The notes beneath the pieces were generated by a model that was given only the letters and a program-made list of their open reading frames with translations, had not been told where the DNA came from and ran no database searches. From assembly GCF_014899185.1 (NCBI RefSeq), contig NZ_CP045201.1:914501-978500 (forward strand): a stretch of DNA of 64,000 nt, read 5' to 3'. Within the stretch, counting starts at the first letter, position 1, and each line of letters begins with the position of its first letter. The translations under genes were made by a program, and so were the position numbers. This DNA is from Pseudooceanicola spongiae (lineage in GTDB: Bacteria; Pseudomonadota; Alphaproteobacteria; Rhodobacterales; Rhodobacteraceae). This document shows positions 1 to 7,821 of this stretch, one piece after another.

Positions 1-699
1 GTGAGGCGGCTCAAAGGGCGAACCTTCGGGCGTGCGCGCCATCAGGTCTTGGCGCAACTCCATCAGCCGGGCGATATAGCGGCTGGCGTATTCCACAGCA
101 TTGACGCCGCGCTCGGGCGCCGATCCATGACCTTCGGCACCGGAAAACCGCACGGTATATTCGCAGCAGCCCTTGTGGCCTTCGATCACCTGCATCTGCG
201 TCGGCTCGCCGATCAGGGCCATCGCGGGGCGGAGACCGCGCTGTGACAGGGTTTCGACCAGAGCCCGACCGCCGAGGCAGCCGACCTCTTCGTCATGGGT
301 GAAGGCGAAATGGATCGGTTTCGTAAGCGGCAGGGCGGCGAATTCAGGCGCCATGGCGACACATGCGGCGATAAACCCCTTCATGTCGCAGGTGCCACGG
401 CCATAAAGACGGCCATCGCGGGCGACCATCTCGAAGGGATCGCTGCTCCAGTCCTGCTCGGCCACGGGCACCACGTCGCTGTGACCGGACAGGACCAGAC
501 CGCCGTCGCCCGCAGGCCCCAAGGTTGCCCAGAGATTGGCCTTCTGACCCGAGGGATCGCGCAGGACCTCGACCCGCGCACCGGCGCGTTCGAGATGCCC
601 GGCGAGGAAGGCGATCGCATCCATGTTGCTGTCGGAGGAGATCGTCGGAAATCCGACAAGCTCCCCCAGCAGCGCGATTGTTGTGTCGAGGTCGCTCAT
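1..699 (-). CDS. M20-family deacetylase, acetylornithine deacetylase-like (C-terminus cut off)
   Basis: Zinc-dependent M20 peptidase/deacetylase resembling ArgE. The first 233 residues are visible and the gene runs off the window start; the family is about 380-400 residues long. Visible motifs are GHSDVV (metal His and Asp), GRGTCDMKG (bridging Asp) and THDEEVGC (catalytic and metal Glu pair). The ATG overlaps the TGA of the upstream M24 gene (ATGA), so the two are co-transcribed. That pairing suggests an N-acyl or amide degradation step rather than arginine biosynthesis, but the substrate is inference. Confidence 0.8.
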   Translation of the reverse strand, partial: MSDLDTTIALLGELVGFPTISSDSNMDAIAFLAGHLERAGARVEVLRDPSGQKANLWATLGPAGDGGLVLSGHSDVVPVAEQDWSSDPFEMVARDGRLYGRGTCDMKGFIAACVAMAPEFAALPLTKPIHFAFTHDEEVGCLGGRALVETLSQRGLRPAMALIGEPTQMQVIEGHKGCCEYTVRFSGAEGHGSAPERGVNAVEYASRYIARLMELRQDLMARTPEGSPFEPPH

Positions 700-1883
700 C
701 AATCCTTCACGAACAGCTTGCGTTCGACGTTGCAGAGGGTTTCGGCGGCACCGTCTTCGCGGATCAGAATGGTCTCGGTGGTCTCCAGACCCCAGTCATC
801 CATCCAGAGGCCGGGCATGAAGTGGAAGGTCATGCCGGGTTCCAGAACCGTTTCGTCCATGGCGCGGATCGAGACGGTGTGTTCGCCCCAGTCCGGCGGA
901 TAGGACAGACCGACGGCGTAGCCGGCGCGGTTGGGTCGCTCGATCCCGACCTTCATCATCTCGACATCCAGAGCGCGGGCAATGTCACAGGCGCGGTTGC
1001 CGGGACGGGCGACTTCGATCCCGGCGTTGAGGCCCGCCGTCAGAGCTTCGGAGGCGTCGATCATGAATTGCGGCGGTTTGCCGAAGAAGATCGTGCGCGA
1101 CAGCGGCGCGTGGTAGCGGCGGTAACAGCCTGATTGTTCGATGAAAGTGGCCTCGCCGGATTTCAGCGCCTCGCCGTTCCATGTCAGGTGCGGGGCTGAG
1201 GCGTCTTCGCCCGAGGGCAGCAGCGGCACGATGGCGGGGTAGTCGCCCCAGCTGTCGGCCTCGCCCTGAACGGCGGTCTTGAACAGCTCGCCGACGAGAT
1301 CGTGTTTGCGCATGCCGGGCTCGGCCAGCTCCATCGCGCGGCCGATCACCAGCTCGGAAATCCGCGCGGCGCGGCGCATGAAGGCCAGCTCTTCATCGGA
1401 TTTTATCAGGCGTTTCCAATTGACGAGCGTCGAGCCGTCGATGATCGTCGCATCCGGCAGGCCCTCGACCAGCACCTGATGCGCCTTGGCGGTGTAGAAG
1501 TAGGTCTCCATCTCGACGCCGATGCGCTTGTCGCCGAAGCCCATGATGCGCAGGTGGCTGGCGAGGTCTTCCATCGGGTGGCAGTCGGTCGACTGGATGT
1601 AGCGGTCCGCGTAGTAAAGGATTTGACTGTTATCCATCCAGACGGTGCGCTTGGCGCCATTGGCATCCTGCATCCGGCCCCACCAGTAGGGATCGCCCTC
1701 CAGCGACAGGATGACGCCCTGGTGGACGTAAAAACTCCAGCCATCGTAACCGGTTAGCCAATACTGGTTGGAGGGGTTGGTGACGAAAAGCACATCGATC
1801 CCGGCCTCGACCATGGCGGCGCGGGTGATGCGGATACGCCGGTCATATTCGGCGGCGGAGAAGGGGGCCTTACTGGCGGTCAT
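699..1883 (-). CDS. M24 (creatinase/prolidase-fold) hydrolase, ectoine hydrolase (DoeA/EutD)-like
   Basis: 394 residues, the usual length for DoeA/EutD. The start at 1883 is preceded by a GAAAGAA ribosome site; an in-frame ATG at 1955 is upstream of any such site. Family-like segments are TGYDGWSFYVHQ, WWGRMQDANGAKRT, YPAIVPLLPSGEDA and HFMPGLWMDDWGLE. In the C-terminal pita-bread domain the two Asp ligands of metallo-M24 enzymes are absent (the segment reads GEATFIEQSGCYRRYH), as I recall for metal-free creatinase/ectoine-hydrolase types. The partner here is an M20 deacetylase, not the aspartoacylase-type DoeB, so ectoine as substrate is uncertain. Confidence 0.65.
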   Translation of the reverse strand: MTASKAPFSAAEYDRRIRITRAAMVEAGIDVLFVTNPSNQYWLTGYDGWSFYVHQGVILSLEGDPYWWGRMQDANGAKRTVWMDNSQILYYADRYIQSTDCHPMEDLASHLRIMGFGDKRIGVEMETYFYTAKAHQVLVEGLPDATIIDGSTLVNWKRLIKSDEELAFMRRAARISELVIGRAMELAEPGMRKHDLVGELFKTAVQGEADSWGDYPAIVPLLPSGEDASAPHLTWNGEALKSGEATFIEQSGCYRRYHAPLSRTIFFGKPPQFMIDASEALTAGLNAGIEVARPGNRACDIARALDVEMMKVGIERPNRAGYAVGLSYPPDWGEHTVSIRAMDETVLEPGMTFHFMPGLWMDDWGLETTETILIREDGAAETLCNVERKLFVKD

Positions 1884-1898
1884 CGCGGTTCTTTCGAT

Positions 1899-2014
1899 TT
1901 GTGCACATCTTGAGCATACAGTGCCGGAGGGCCTTGGGAGAACCGGCAATAACATGAGCAGGATGGGGCGGCAGAGGTTTGCCTGTTTGCGACTCGGGTG
2001 CTGTTGTGCACATC
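1899..2014. promoter_or_regulatory. Divergent promoter region with two copies of TTGTGCACATC
   Basis: The 350-base gap between the M24 gene and the aminotransferase carries TTGTGCACATC at 1899-1909 and again at 2004-2014, each containing the palindrome TGTGCACA. The copies lie in the same orientation 105 bases apart, close to ten helical turns, which suits a looping or cooperative regulator serving both genes. No regulator gene is adjacent. The function is inferred. Confidence 0.45.
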
Positions 2015-2233
2015 ATAAGCGAATGTCATCAGCCACACGTCAATAACCAAGATCGGCGGGAGGCATGGAAAGCGAAATCGTGATCTGTGTCGCACGCGAT
2101 GTCGCCTGCCGAATGAGCAGTAAGCGCGGTGCGGCGGTCGGGCCCTGAGCAAGAAGCGGCCTGCGTAACCGGCTGAGAAGAAACGAAAGACAGCGCCTAC
2201 GCCAATCCGCCGGGCGCCAGAAAGGAGCATATG

Positions 2234-3604
2234 ATGCTGACCAACGACCAACTGGCGAAATGGGACCGCGAGTCCTTCTTCCACCCCTCGACTCATCTGG
2301 CGCAACACGCGCGGGGCGAGACGCCGACGCGGATCATCAAGACCGCCAAGGGGGTCTATATCGAGGATCGTGATGGCAAGAAGATGCTCGACGCGTTTGC
2401 CGGGCTTTACTGCGTCAACGTCGGCTATGGCCGTCCCGAGATTGCCGAGGCGATTGCCGAGCAGGCCAAGGAACTGGCCTATTACCACGCCTATGTCGGG
2501 CATGGCACCGAGGCGAGCGTGACGCTGGCGCATATGGTGCTGGAGCGCGCGCCGGCGGGGATGAGCAAGGTCTACTTCGGTCTTTCAGGCTCGGATGCGA
2601 ATGAGACCAACATCAAATTGATCTGGTATTACAACAACATCCGCGGCCTTCCTGAGAAGAAGAAGATCATCTCGCGCTGGCGTGGCTATCATGGCTCGGG
2701 CGTGATGACCGGTTCGCTGACCGGGTTGGAGGCGTTCCACAACAAGTTCGACCTGCCGCGTGCGCCGATCCTGCACACCGAGGCGCCGTATTATTTCCGC
2801 CGCGCCGACATGAACATGTCCGAGGAAGCCTTTGTTTCGCATTGTGTTTCCGAACTGGAAGCGATGATCGAACGTGAAGGTGCCGACACCATCGCGGCCT
2901 TCATCGGCGAGCCGGTTCTGGGCACTGGGGGTATCGTGCCGCCGCCTGCAGGGTATTGGGAAGCGATCCAGAAGGTATTGAACAAGCACGATATTCTGCT
3001 GGTCGCGGATGAGGTTGTGACGGGCTTTGGCCGGTTGGGGACGATGTTCGGCTCGGATCACTACGGCATGAAGCCGGATCTGATCACCATCGCCAAGGGT
3101 CTGACCAGCGCCTATGCGCCTCTGTCGGGCAGCATCGTCGGCGACAAGATGTGGAAGGTGCTGGAGCAAGGCACCGATGAAAACGGCCCGATCGGGCATG
3201 GCTGGACCTACTCGGCGCACCCCATTGGTGCGGCGGCGGGCGTGGCCAATCTCAAGCTGATCGACAGCCTCGGGCTGGTGAAAAACGCCGGGGAGACGGG
3301 TGCGTACCTGAACGAAGCCATGCGCCAAGCCGTTGGAAACCATGCCAATGTTGGCGATGTGCGCGGCGAAGGGATGCTCTGCGCGGTCGAGTTCGTCGAG
3401 GACAAGGACAGCCGGACCTTCTATGATCCGAGCAAGAAGATCGGCTATCAGATCGCGGCGGCCTTGGCGGCTGAGGGCGTCATCGGGCGGGCCATGCCGC
3501 AGGGTGATATCCTGGGCTTTGCGCCGCCGCTGTGCCTGACGCGGGACGAGGCCGACACTATCGTTGGTGCGATGCAGAAGGCCGTCAAATCCGTCCTCGG
3601 CTGA
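2234..3604 (+). CDS. Class III PLP aminotransferase (omega-amino acid/amine:pyruvate type)
   Basis: 456 residues. Two ATGs lie in tandem at 2231 and 2234; the second sits 6 bases after AAGGAG and is preferred. Fold-type I class III features are GLSGSDANE, WRGYHGSG, GEPVLGTGG, ADEVVTGFGR and the PLP lysine in TIAKGLTSAYAP. It resembles taurine-, beta-alanine- or putrescine-pyruvate transaminases. It diverges from the M24/M20 pair and may remove the amine from a product of that pathway. The exact substrate cannot be read from the sequence. Confidence 0.85.
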   Translation: MLTNDQLAKWDRESFFHPSTHLAQHARGETPTRIIKTAKGVYIEDRDGKKMLDAFAGLYCVNVGYGRPEIAEAIAEQAKELAYYHAYVGHGTEASVTLAHMVLERAPAGMSKVYFGLSGSDANETNIKLIWYYNNIRGLPEKKKIISRWRGYHGSGVMTGSLTGLEAFHNKFDLPRAPILHTEAPYYFRRADMNMSEEAFVSHCVSELEAMIEREGADTIAAFIGEPVLGTGGIVPPPAGYWEAIQKVLNKHDILLVADEVVTGFGRLGTMFGSDHYGMKPDLITIAKGLTSAYAPLSGSIVGDKMWKVLEQGTDENGPIGHGWTYSAHPIGAAAGVANLKLIDSLGLVKNAGETGAYLNEAMRQAVGNHANVGDVRGEGMLCAVEFVEDKDSRTFYDPSKKIGYQIAAALAAEGVIGRAMPQGDILGFAPPLCLTRDEADTIVGAMQKAVKSVLG

Positions 3605-3626
3605 GGGCAGGTTTACGAGACATGAA

Positions 3627-3657
3627 GGGGTGGTGCGCGCTGCACCGCCCCTTTTTT
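3627..3657 (+). terminator. Rho-independent terminator after the aminotransferase
   Basis: GGGGTGGTGC pairs with GCACCGCCCC (one G-T pair) and is followed by six T. Confidence 0.8.
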
Positions 3658-3792
3658 CACGACTGGCGCTGCGGGCCTTGGTTAACAGGGCAAAAGCGGC
3701 AAAACGGCACGTCGGTATCCGGTCGGTATCTGCACGGTATCCGGGCGGTGCGTTTTCGGGGGCAGAGCGCGGGTTAACGCAGCGTGCGGACA

Positions 3793-3817
3793 AAAGAAAA
3801 GACCGCCCGAGGCGGCC
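3793..3817 (-). terminator. Terminator for the MepK-like gene
   Basis: On the minus strand GGCCGCC, a short loop and GGCGGTC are followed by TTTTCTTTT, about 50 bases after the stop at 3869. Confidence 0.75.
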
Positions 3818-3868
3818 TTTCAATCTTCTTTCGTGCGTCTTTCGTGTGGCTCGTGTCAGATCACGGGA

Positions 3869-4438
3869 TCAGGCGCCCCAGGTCCGTACCGCGCCGCAAT
3901 CCATATGCACGAAGTCCGAGCCGCTGTAGCGACCGACGCCGCCCGCGTTGCACGATGCCGCAGCCTTGGCCATCTGGTTGACCGAACGCGAGGTGAGGCG
4001 CAGATCGGCGGCCTGGGCTTTCATGTGGAGAGAGTGTTTGGCGACACCGCCGGAGCGCGACCGCAACATGGCGTTGGTCTTGGGTGTCCGGTAACCCGAC
4101 AGCAACATGTAGGGTTCGTCGATGTCCATCAGGTTGTGCGCGGCGGTCATGATATCGACAGTGCGCAGGTCGATCTGCTTGACCTCGTCGCTGCGCCAGT
4201 CGCGCATGAAATTGGAAATCTCGGTCAGGGAGTCTGTGAGGTACTGGCCTTCGATCCAGTAGACCAGATCCAGATGTTCGCCTGTGCGCGCTGAGTACAT
4301 CTTGATGCGGCGGATATCGCCTGCGTTTCGTAGAAAACCTGCTGCCTTGGAGTAGGTCGGTGCGGCCATTACTGCTGTTGCCGCAAATGCCCCCAAGAGG
4401 GAGCGTCGCGATATCATCGCGGTGCTTTGCTTGCTCAT
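3869..4438 (-). CDS. DUF882 / M15-like murein endopeptidase (MepK/YcbK family), Tat-exported
   Basis: 189 residues. The N-terminus has a twin-arginine signal (ISRRSLLGAF, residues 9-18) and a hydrophobic stretch to about residue 30. The zinc-peptidase core shows SGYR (114-117), His138 with Asp145 in HMKAQAADLR, and the FVHMD motif (His178, Asp180), matching YcbK, which cleaves peptidoglycan cross-links. It is divergent from an L,D-transpeptidase of the YcbB type; in E. coli ycbB and ycbK are also neighbours, which supports a joint role in 3-3 cross-link turnover in the periplasm. Confidence 0.85.
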   Translation of the reverse strand: MSKQSTAMISRRSLLGAFAATAVMAAPTYSKAAGFLRNAGDIRRIKMYSARTGEHLDLVYWIEGQYLTDSLTEISNFMRDWRSDEVKQIDLRTVDIMTAAHNLMDIDEPYMLLSGYRTPKTNAMLRSRSGGVAKHSLHMKAQAADLRLTSRSVNQMAKAAASCNAGGVGRYSGSDFVHMDCGAVRTWGA

Positions 4439-4766
4439 TTAGCGCTGTCCCGTCGCTTACCTGTTATAATTCAGACCCACGATGTTACGCGGATCTTGCA
4501 ATCTCATCCCCAGATGCAGGGTCGTTATGACATGTGGAGGGTTAAACTCAAACCAAGGATTGATTTGGTTCCATGCAATCTGCTTTTTTTGGCGGATTTT
4601 CGCCAAAATGACTGCAGTGATGAACCATTTCGGCTGCAGAACGTTTCCTTCCTACATCGCTTGTCAGGAAGTTTCACGGCATACCGATTTGTGAATGGAC
4701 AGCCACAAGTCCTTGTCAGATCAGTGTTTCAAGCAAGTGACCAAGTGTTTTTGAAAGGACCTTTGC
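4439..4766. other. Divergent mepK-like/ldt intergenic region with an 8-bp inverted repeat
   Basis: No gene is seen in these 328 bases. TTTTGGCG (4587-4594) and CGCCAAAA (4601-4608) form a perfect inverted repeat around a six-base loop. It may be an operator or a 5'-leader hairpin for the downstream transpeptidase. No clear -35/-10 pair stands out. Confidence 0.4.
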
Positions 4767-6395
4767 ATGAAAGTGCCCCTGTTTTGTGCGATCCGCCCGC
4801 GTCTGGCCTCCAGCTTGGGGGCCATCGTGCTGGCCGCGGCGCTGTCTGGCAGTTTCGTGCAACCCGCAACCGCACAGGTGACGCTGGAGGCGCAGGCCAT
4901 CGCGCAGAGCTCTGCGCAGAATGACGATGTTGCGGCCTATTACCGGGCGCGCGATTTCGCTCCGATCTGGACTGCGGCAGGGCCTGAGGCGGCCGACAGA
5001 CGCTCAGCGCTGCTGACGGCGATCGATTTTGCCCCGCTGCACGGATTGCCCGCGTCGCGCTATGACGCCAATGCGCTGATGGCGCAGATGGGGGCGGCGC
5101 GTACCGCCAAGGAGCGTGGCGTGCTGGATGTGGCGTTGACGCGGATCTATCTGCGGCTGGCGCGCGATCTGCAGACCGGCATGCTGACGCCAAGCAAGGT
5201 GGTGCCCGAGATCATCCGCGAAGTGCCGCTGCGCGATGTCTCGCAATACCTCGACGGGATCCTGTCGGCGGATCCGCTGGCCTTCGTGCATTCGCTGCCG
5301 CCGCATAACGCCGAATACGTCCGTCTTATGAAGGCGAAGTTCCAGATGGAGCGGCTGATGCAGGCCGGCGGCTATGGCCCTACCGTGCCCGCCACCCAGA
5401 CGATGAAGCCCGGTCAGAGTGGGCGTGCGGTGATTGCGCTGCGCGACCGTCTGATGGCGATGGGGTATCTCAAGGTGTCGTTCACCTCGACCTATGACGC
5501 CAGCATCGAAGCGGCTGTGCGCCAGTATCAGTCGGATATGGGCATGAACATCGATGGTGTGGTCGGGCCGGCCACGCTGGGCATGATCAACACCAGCGTC
5601 GAGGATCGTCTGAAATCGGTGATCGTCGCGATGGAGCGGGAACGCTGGCTGAACCGGCCGCGCGGTGACCGCCATGTGCTGGTCAACCTGGCTGACTTCA
5701 GCGCCAAGATCGTCGATTTCGACCGCGTGACCTTCGAGACCCGCGCCGTGATCGGGGCCGACAAGGTGGGCCGTCGCAGCCCCGAGTTTTCCGATGTCAT
5801 GGAATTCATGATCATCAACCCGACCTGGCACGTGCCGCGCTCGATCGTGGTGAAGGAATATCTGCCCCAGTTGCAGCAAAACCCCAATGCGGCCGCACAA
5901 CTGAATGTGATCGACCGGAACGGGCAGGTGGTGCCGCGCGGCGCTGTCGACTGGCGCCAGTTCAACGCCCGCAACTTTCCCTTCGAGATGAAGCAGCCGC
6001 CCTCCAACAGCAATGCGCTTGGGTTGGTGAAGTTCATGTTCCCGAACGCCAACAACATCTATCTGCACGACACCCCCTCCAAGAGCCTGTTCGCGCGGGA
6101 TAGTCGTGCGTTTTCACATGGTTGCATCCGTCTGCAGGACCCGTTCGATTTTGCCTATGCGCTGCTGGCGCCGCAGATGAAGGACCCCAAGAGCTTTTTC
6201 CAGGCCAAGCTGGCCTCCGGCAAGGAGACGCAGGTCAACCTTGAAACGCCGATCCAGGTGCATCTGATCTATCGCACCGCGGTCACCACGCCGAAGGGCG
6301 AGATCGGGTTTCGCGACGATGTGTACGGTCGTGATCGCGCGATATGGGAAGCGCTTGCCGCTGAGGGGGTGACTCTGGCACCGGTTCGCGGCTAA
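4767..6395 (+). CDS. L,D-transpeptidase, YcbB/LdtD family
   Basis: 542 residues; start chosen after GAAAGGAC. A signal peptide covers about residues 1-37. A helical N-terminal domain is followed by a peptidoglycan-binding repeat near 212-275 (GQSGRAVIALRDRL to DGVVGPATLGMIN) and a YkuD catalytic domain near 300-485 with the SHGCIRLQD motif; the catalytic residue is Cys453. The enzyme makes 3-3 (mDAP-mDAP) cross-links in the periplasm. A perfect hairpin follows the stop at once, before lpxD. Confidence 0.92.
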   Translation: MKVPLFCAIRPRLASSLGAIVLAAALSGSFVQPATAQVTLEAQAIAQSSAQNDDVAAYYRARDFAPIWTAAGPEAADRRSALLTAIDFAPLHGLPASRYDANALMAQMGAARTAKERGVLDVALTRIYLRLARDLQTGMLTPSKVVPEIIREVPLRDVSQYLDGILSADPLAFVHSLPPHNAEYVRLMKAKFQMERLMQAGGYGPTVPATQTMKPGQSGRAVIALRDRLMAMGYLKVSFTSTYDASIEAAVRQYQSDMGMNIDGVVGPATLGMINTSVEDRLKSVIVAMERERWLNRPRGDRHVLVNLADFSAKIVDFDRVTFETRAVIGADKVGRRSPEFSDVMEFMIINPTWHVPRSIVVKEYLPQLQQNPNAAAQLNVIDRNGQVVPRGAVDWRQFNARNFPFEMKQPPSNSNALGLVKFMFPNANNIYLHDTPSKSLFARDSRAFSHGCIRLQDPFDFAYALLAPQMKDPKSFFQAKLASGKETQVNLETPIQVHLIYRTAVTTPKGEIGFRDDVYGRDRAIWEALAAEGVTLAPVRG

Positions 6396-6400
6396 ACCTG

Positions 6401-6421
6401 CCCCCGTATCTGATACGGGGG
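6401..6421. repeat. Perfect inverted repeat between ldt and lpxD
   Basis: CCCCCGTATC and GATACGGGGG are exact reverse complements around a single T. No T-run follows, so it is not a textbook terminator. It ends 10 bases before the lpxD ATG and could separate or attenuate the two genes. Confidence 0.55.
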
Positions 6422-6431
6422 ACGTGGCCCG

Positions 6432-7523
6432 ATGGCCCATAGCATTCAAGACATCGCCAACGCCCTGGGCTGTGAGGCCCTGGGCAACACCGAACTGACA
6501 TTCAACAGCGTCGCTGAGCCCGCTTCTGCCGGGCCCGACGATCTGGCTCTGGCGATGAAGCCGGAGTACGCCGAAGCGCTGCACACCAGCCAGGCCCGCA
6601 TGGCGATCCTGTGGGAGGGCGCGGACTGGCAGGCGCTTGGGCTGGAGGCCGCGCTGATTGCGCCGCGCCCACGTATGGCCATGGCATCGCTCACCAAAAC
6701 GCTGGACGCAGGTCCGGGCTATTCCACCGGCATCCACCCGATGGCGTCGATTGACGACACGGCGATGCTGGAGGAGGGCGTCTCGGTTGGCGCGTTCACC
6801 GTGATTGCGGCGGGCGCGCGGATCGGCAAAGGCTCGGTCATCGGGCCGCAGTGCTATGTCGGACCCGACAGCGAGCTGGGCGCGGGCGCCTTGCTGCATG
6901 TCGGCGCCAAGGTCGGCCCCCGGGTCAGGATCGGCGCCAACTTCACTCTGCATCCCGGCGGCATGATCGGCGCGGACGGCTTCAGTTTCGTCACGCCCGA
7001 GGTCAACAACGTCGAGAAGGCCCGCAAGAGCTTTACCAATGAGGTCGAGGAAAACGCCCAGTCCTGGGTGCGGATCCATTCGCTCGGCGCGGTGATCATC
7101 GGCGACAATGTCGAAATCGGCTGCTATGCCACGATTGACGCCGGCACCATCCGCGCGACTGAGATCAAGGACGGCACCAAGATCGACAACCATGTGCACG
7201 TCGGACATAATTGCATCGTCGGACGCGATTGCCTGTTTGCCGCCTTCGTGGGGATTGCGGGCTCGGTCACGATCGGGGACAACGTGGTCATGGGCGGTCA
7301 GGTCGGTGTGTCGGACAATATCTCGATCGGCAACGGCGTGATTGCGACCGGGGGCACGACGATCCTCAGCTCGGTTCCGGCGGGACGGGTGCTGATGGGC
7401 TATCCGGCCACGAAAATGGAAACTCAGCTTGAGTCCTACAAGGCCCTGCGCCGTTTGCCGCGCCTGTTCAAGCAGGTCGCCGAGCTGCAGAAAGCGGTTT
7501 CAAAGGGAAATGAGAATGACTAA
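6432..7523 (+). CDS. lpxD: UDP-3-O-acylglucosamine N-acyltransferase
   Basis: 363 residues, normal for LpxD. The N-terminal uridine-binding domain (about 1-100) precedes a left-handed beta-helix of hexapeptide repeats (about 100-320) with the catalytic histidine in HVHVGHNC and a C-terminal helix. It adds the second acyl chain in lipid A synthesis at the inner membrane face. It is followed closely by an acyl carrier protein and a ketoacyl synthase gene, an arrangement that differs from the usual lpxD-fabZ-lpxA cluster and suggests a dedicated acyl supply. Confidence 0.93.
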   Translation: MAHSIQDIANALGCEALGNTELTFNSVAEPASAGPDDLALAMKPEYAEALHTSQARMAILWEGADWQALGLEAALIAPRPRMAMASLTKTLDAGPGYSTGIHPMASIDDTAMLEEGVSVGAFTVIAAGARIGKGSVIGPQCYVGPDSELGAGALLHVGAKVGPRVRIGANFTLHPGGMIGADGFSFVTPEVNNVEKARKSFTNEVEENAQSWVRIHSLGAVIIGDNVEIGCYATIDAGTIRATEIKDGTKIDNHVHVGHNCIVGRDCLFAAFVGIAGSVTIGDNVVMGGQVGVSDNISIGNGVIATGGTTILSSVPAGRVLMGYPATKMETQLESYKALRRLPRLFKQVAELQKAVSKGNEND

Positions 7524-7557
7524 ATCGGCGCTGAAGGTAGCACAGGGGGACGGGGTG

Positions 7558-7821
7558 ATGACGGATATCAAGGACAAGGTGATCGCAATCATCGCGGAAC
7601 AAGCGGTGCTTGAGCCCGCCGACGTGTCGATGGACAACACCCTGGAAGACGTCGGCATCGATAGCCTCGGGCTGGTCGAGTGCATCTTTGCCATTGAAGA
7701 GGCCTTTGATATTCAGGTGCCCTTCAACGCCAATGAGCCGAACCAGAGCGACTTTGACATCTCGACCATTGCCTCGATCATCGCGGGCGTCGAAAAACTG
7801 GTGGCGGAACAACACGCGTGA
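7558..7821 (+). CDS. Acyl carrier protein, specialised paralogue
   Basis: 87 residues from the ATG at 7558, which follows a purine-rich AGGGGGA site; an in-frame ATG at 7516 overlaps the lpxD stop and would add 14 residues. The phosphopantetheine site is Ser36 in GIDSLGL. The acidic helix II (ECIFAIEEAFDIQV) is typical of ACPs, but the C-terminal part is unlike housekeeping AcpP. The stop codon overlaps the GTG of the next gene, so this ACP probably serves the adjacent synthase. Confidence 0.88.
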   Translation: MTDIKDKVIAIIAEQAVLEPADVSMDNTLEDVGIDSLGLVECIFAIEEAFDIQVPFNANEPNQSDFDISTIASIIAGVEKLVAEQHA

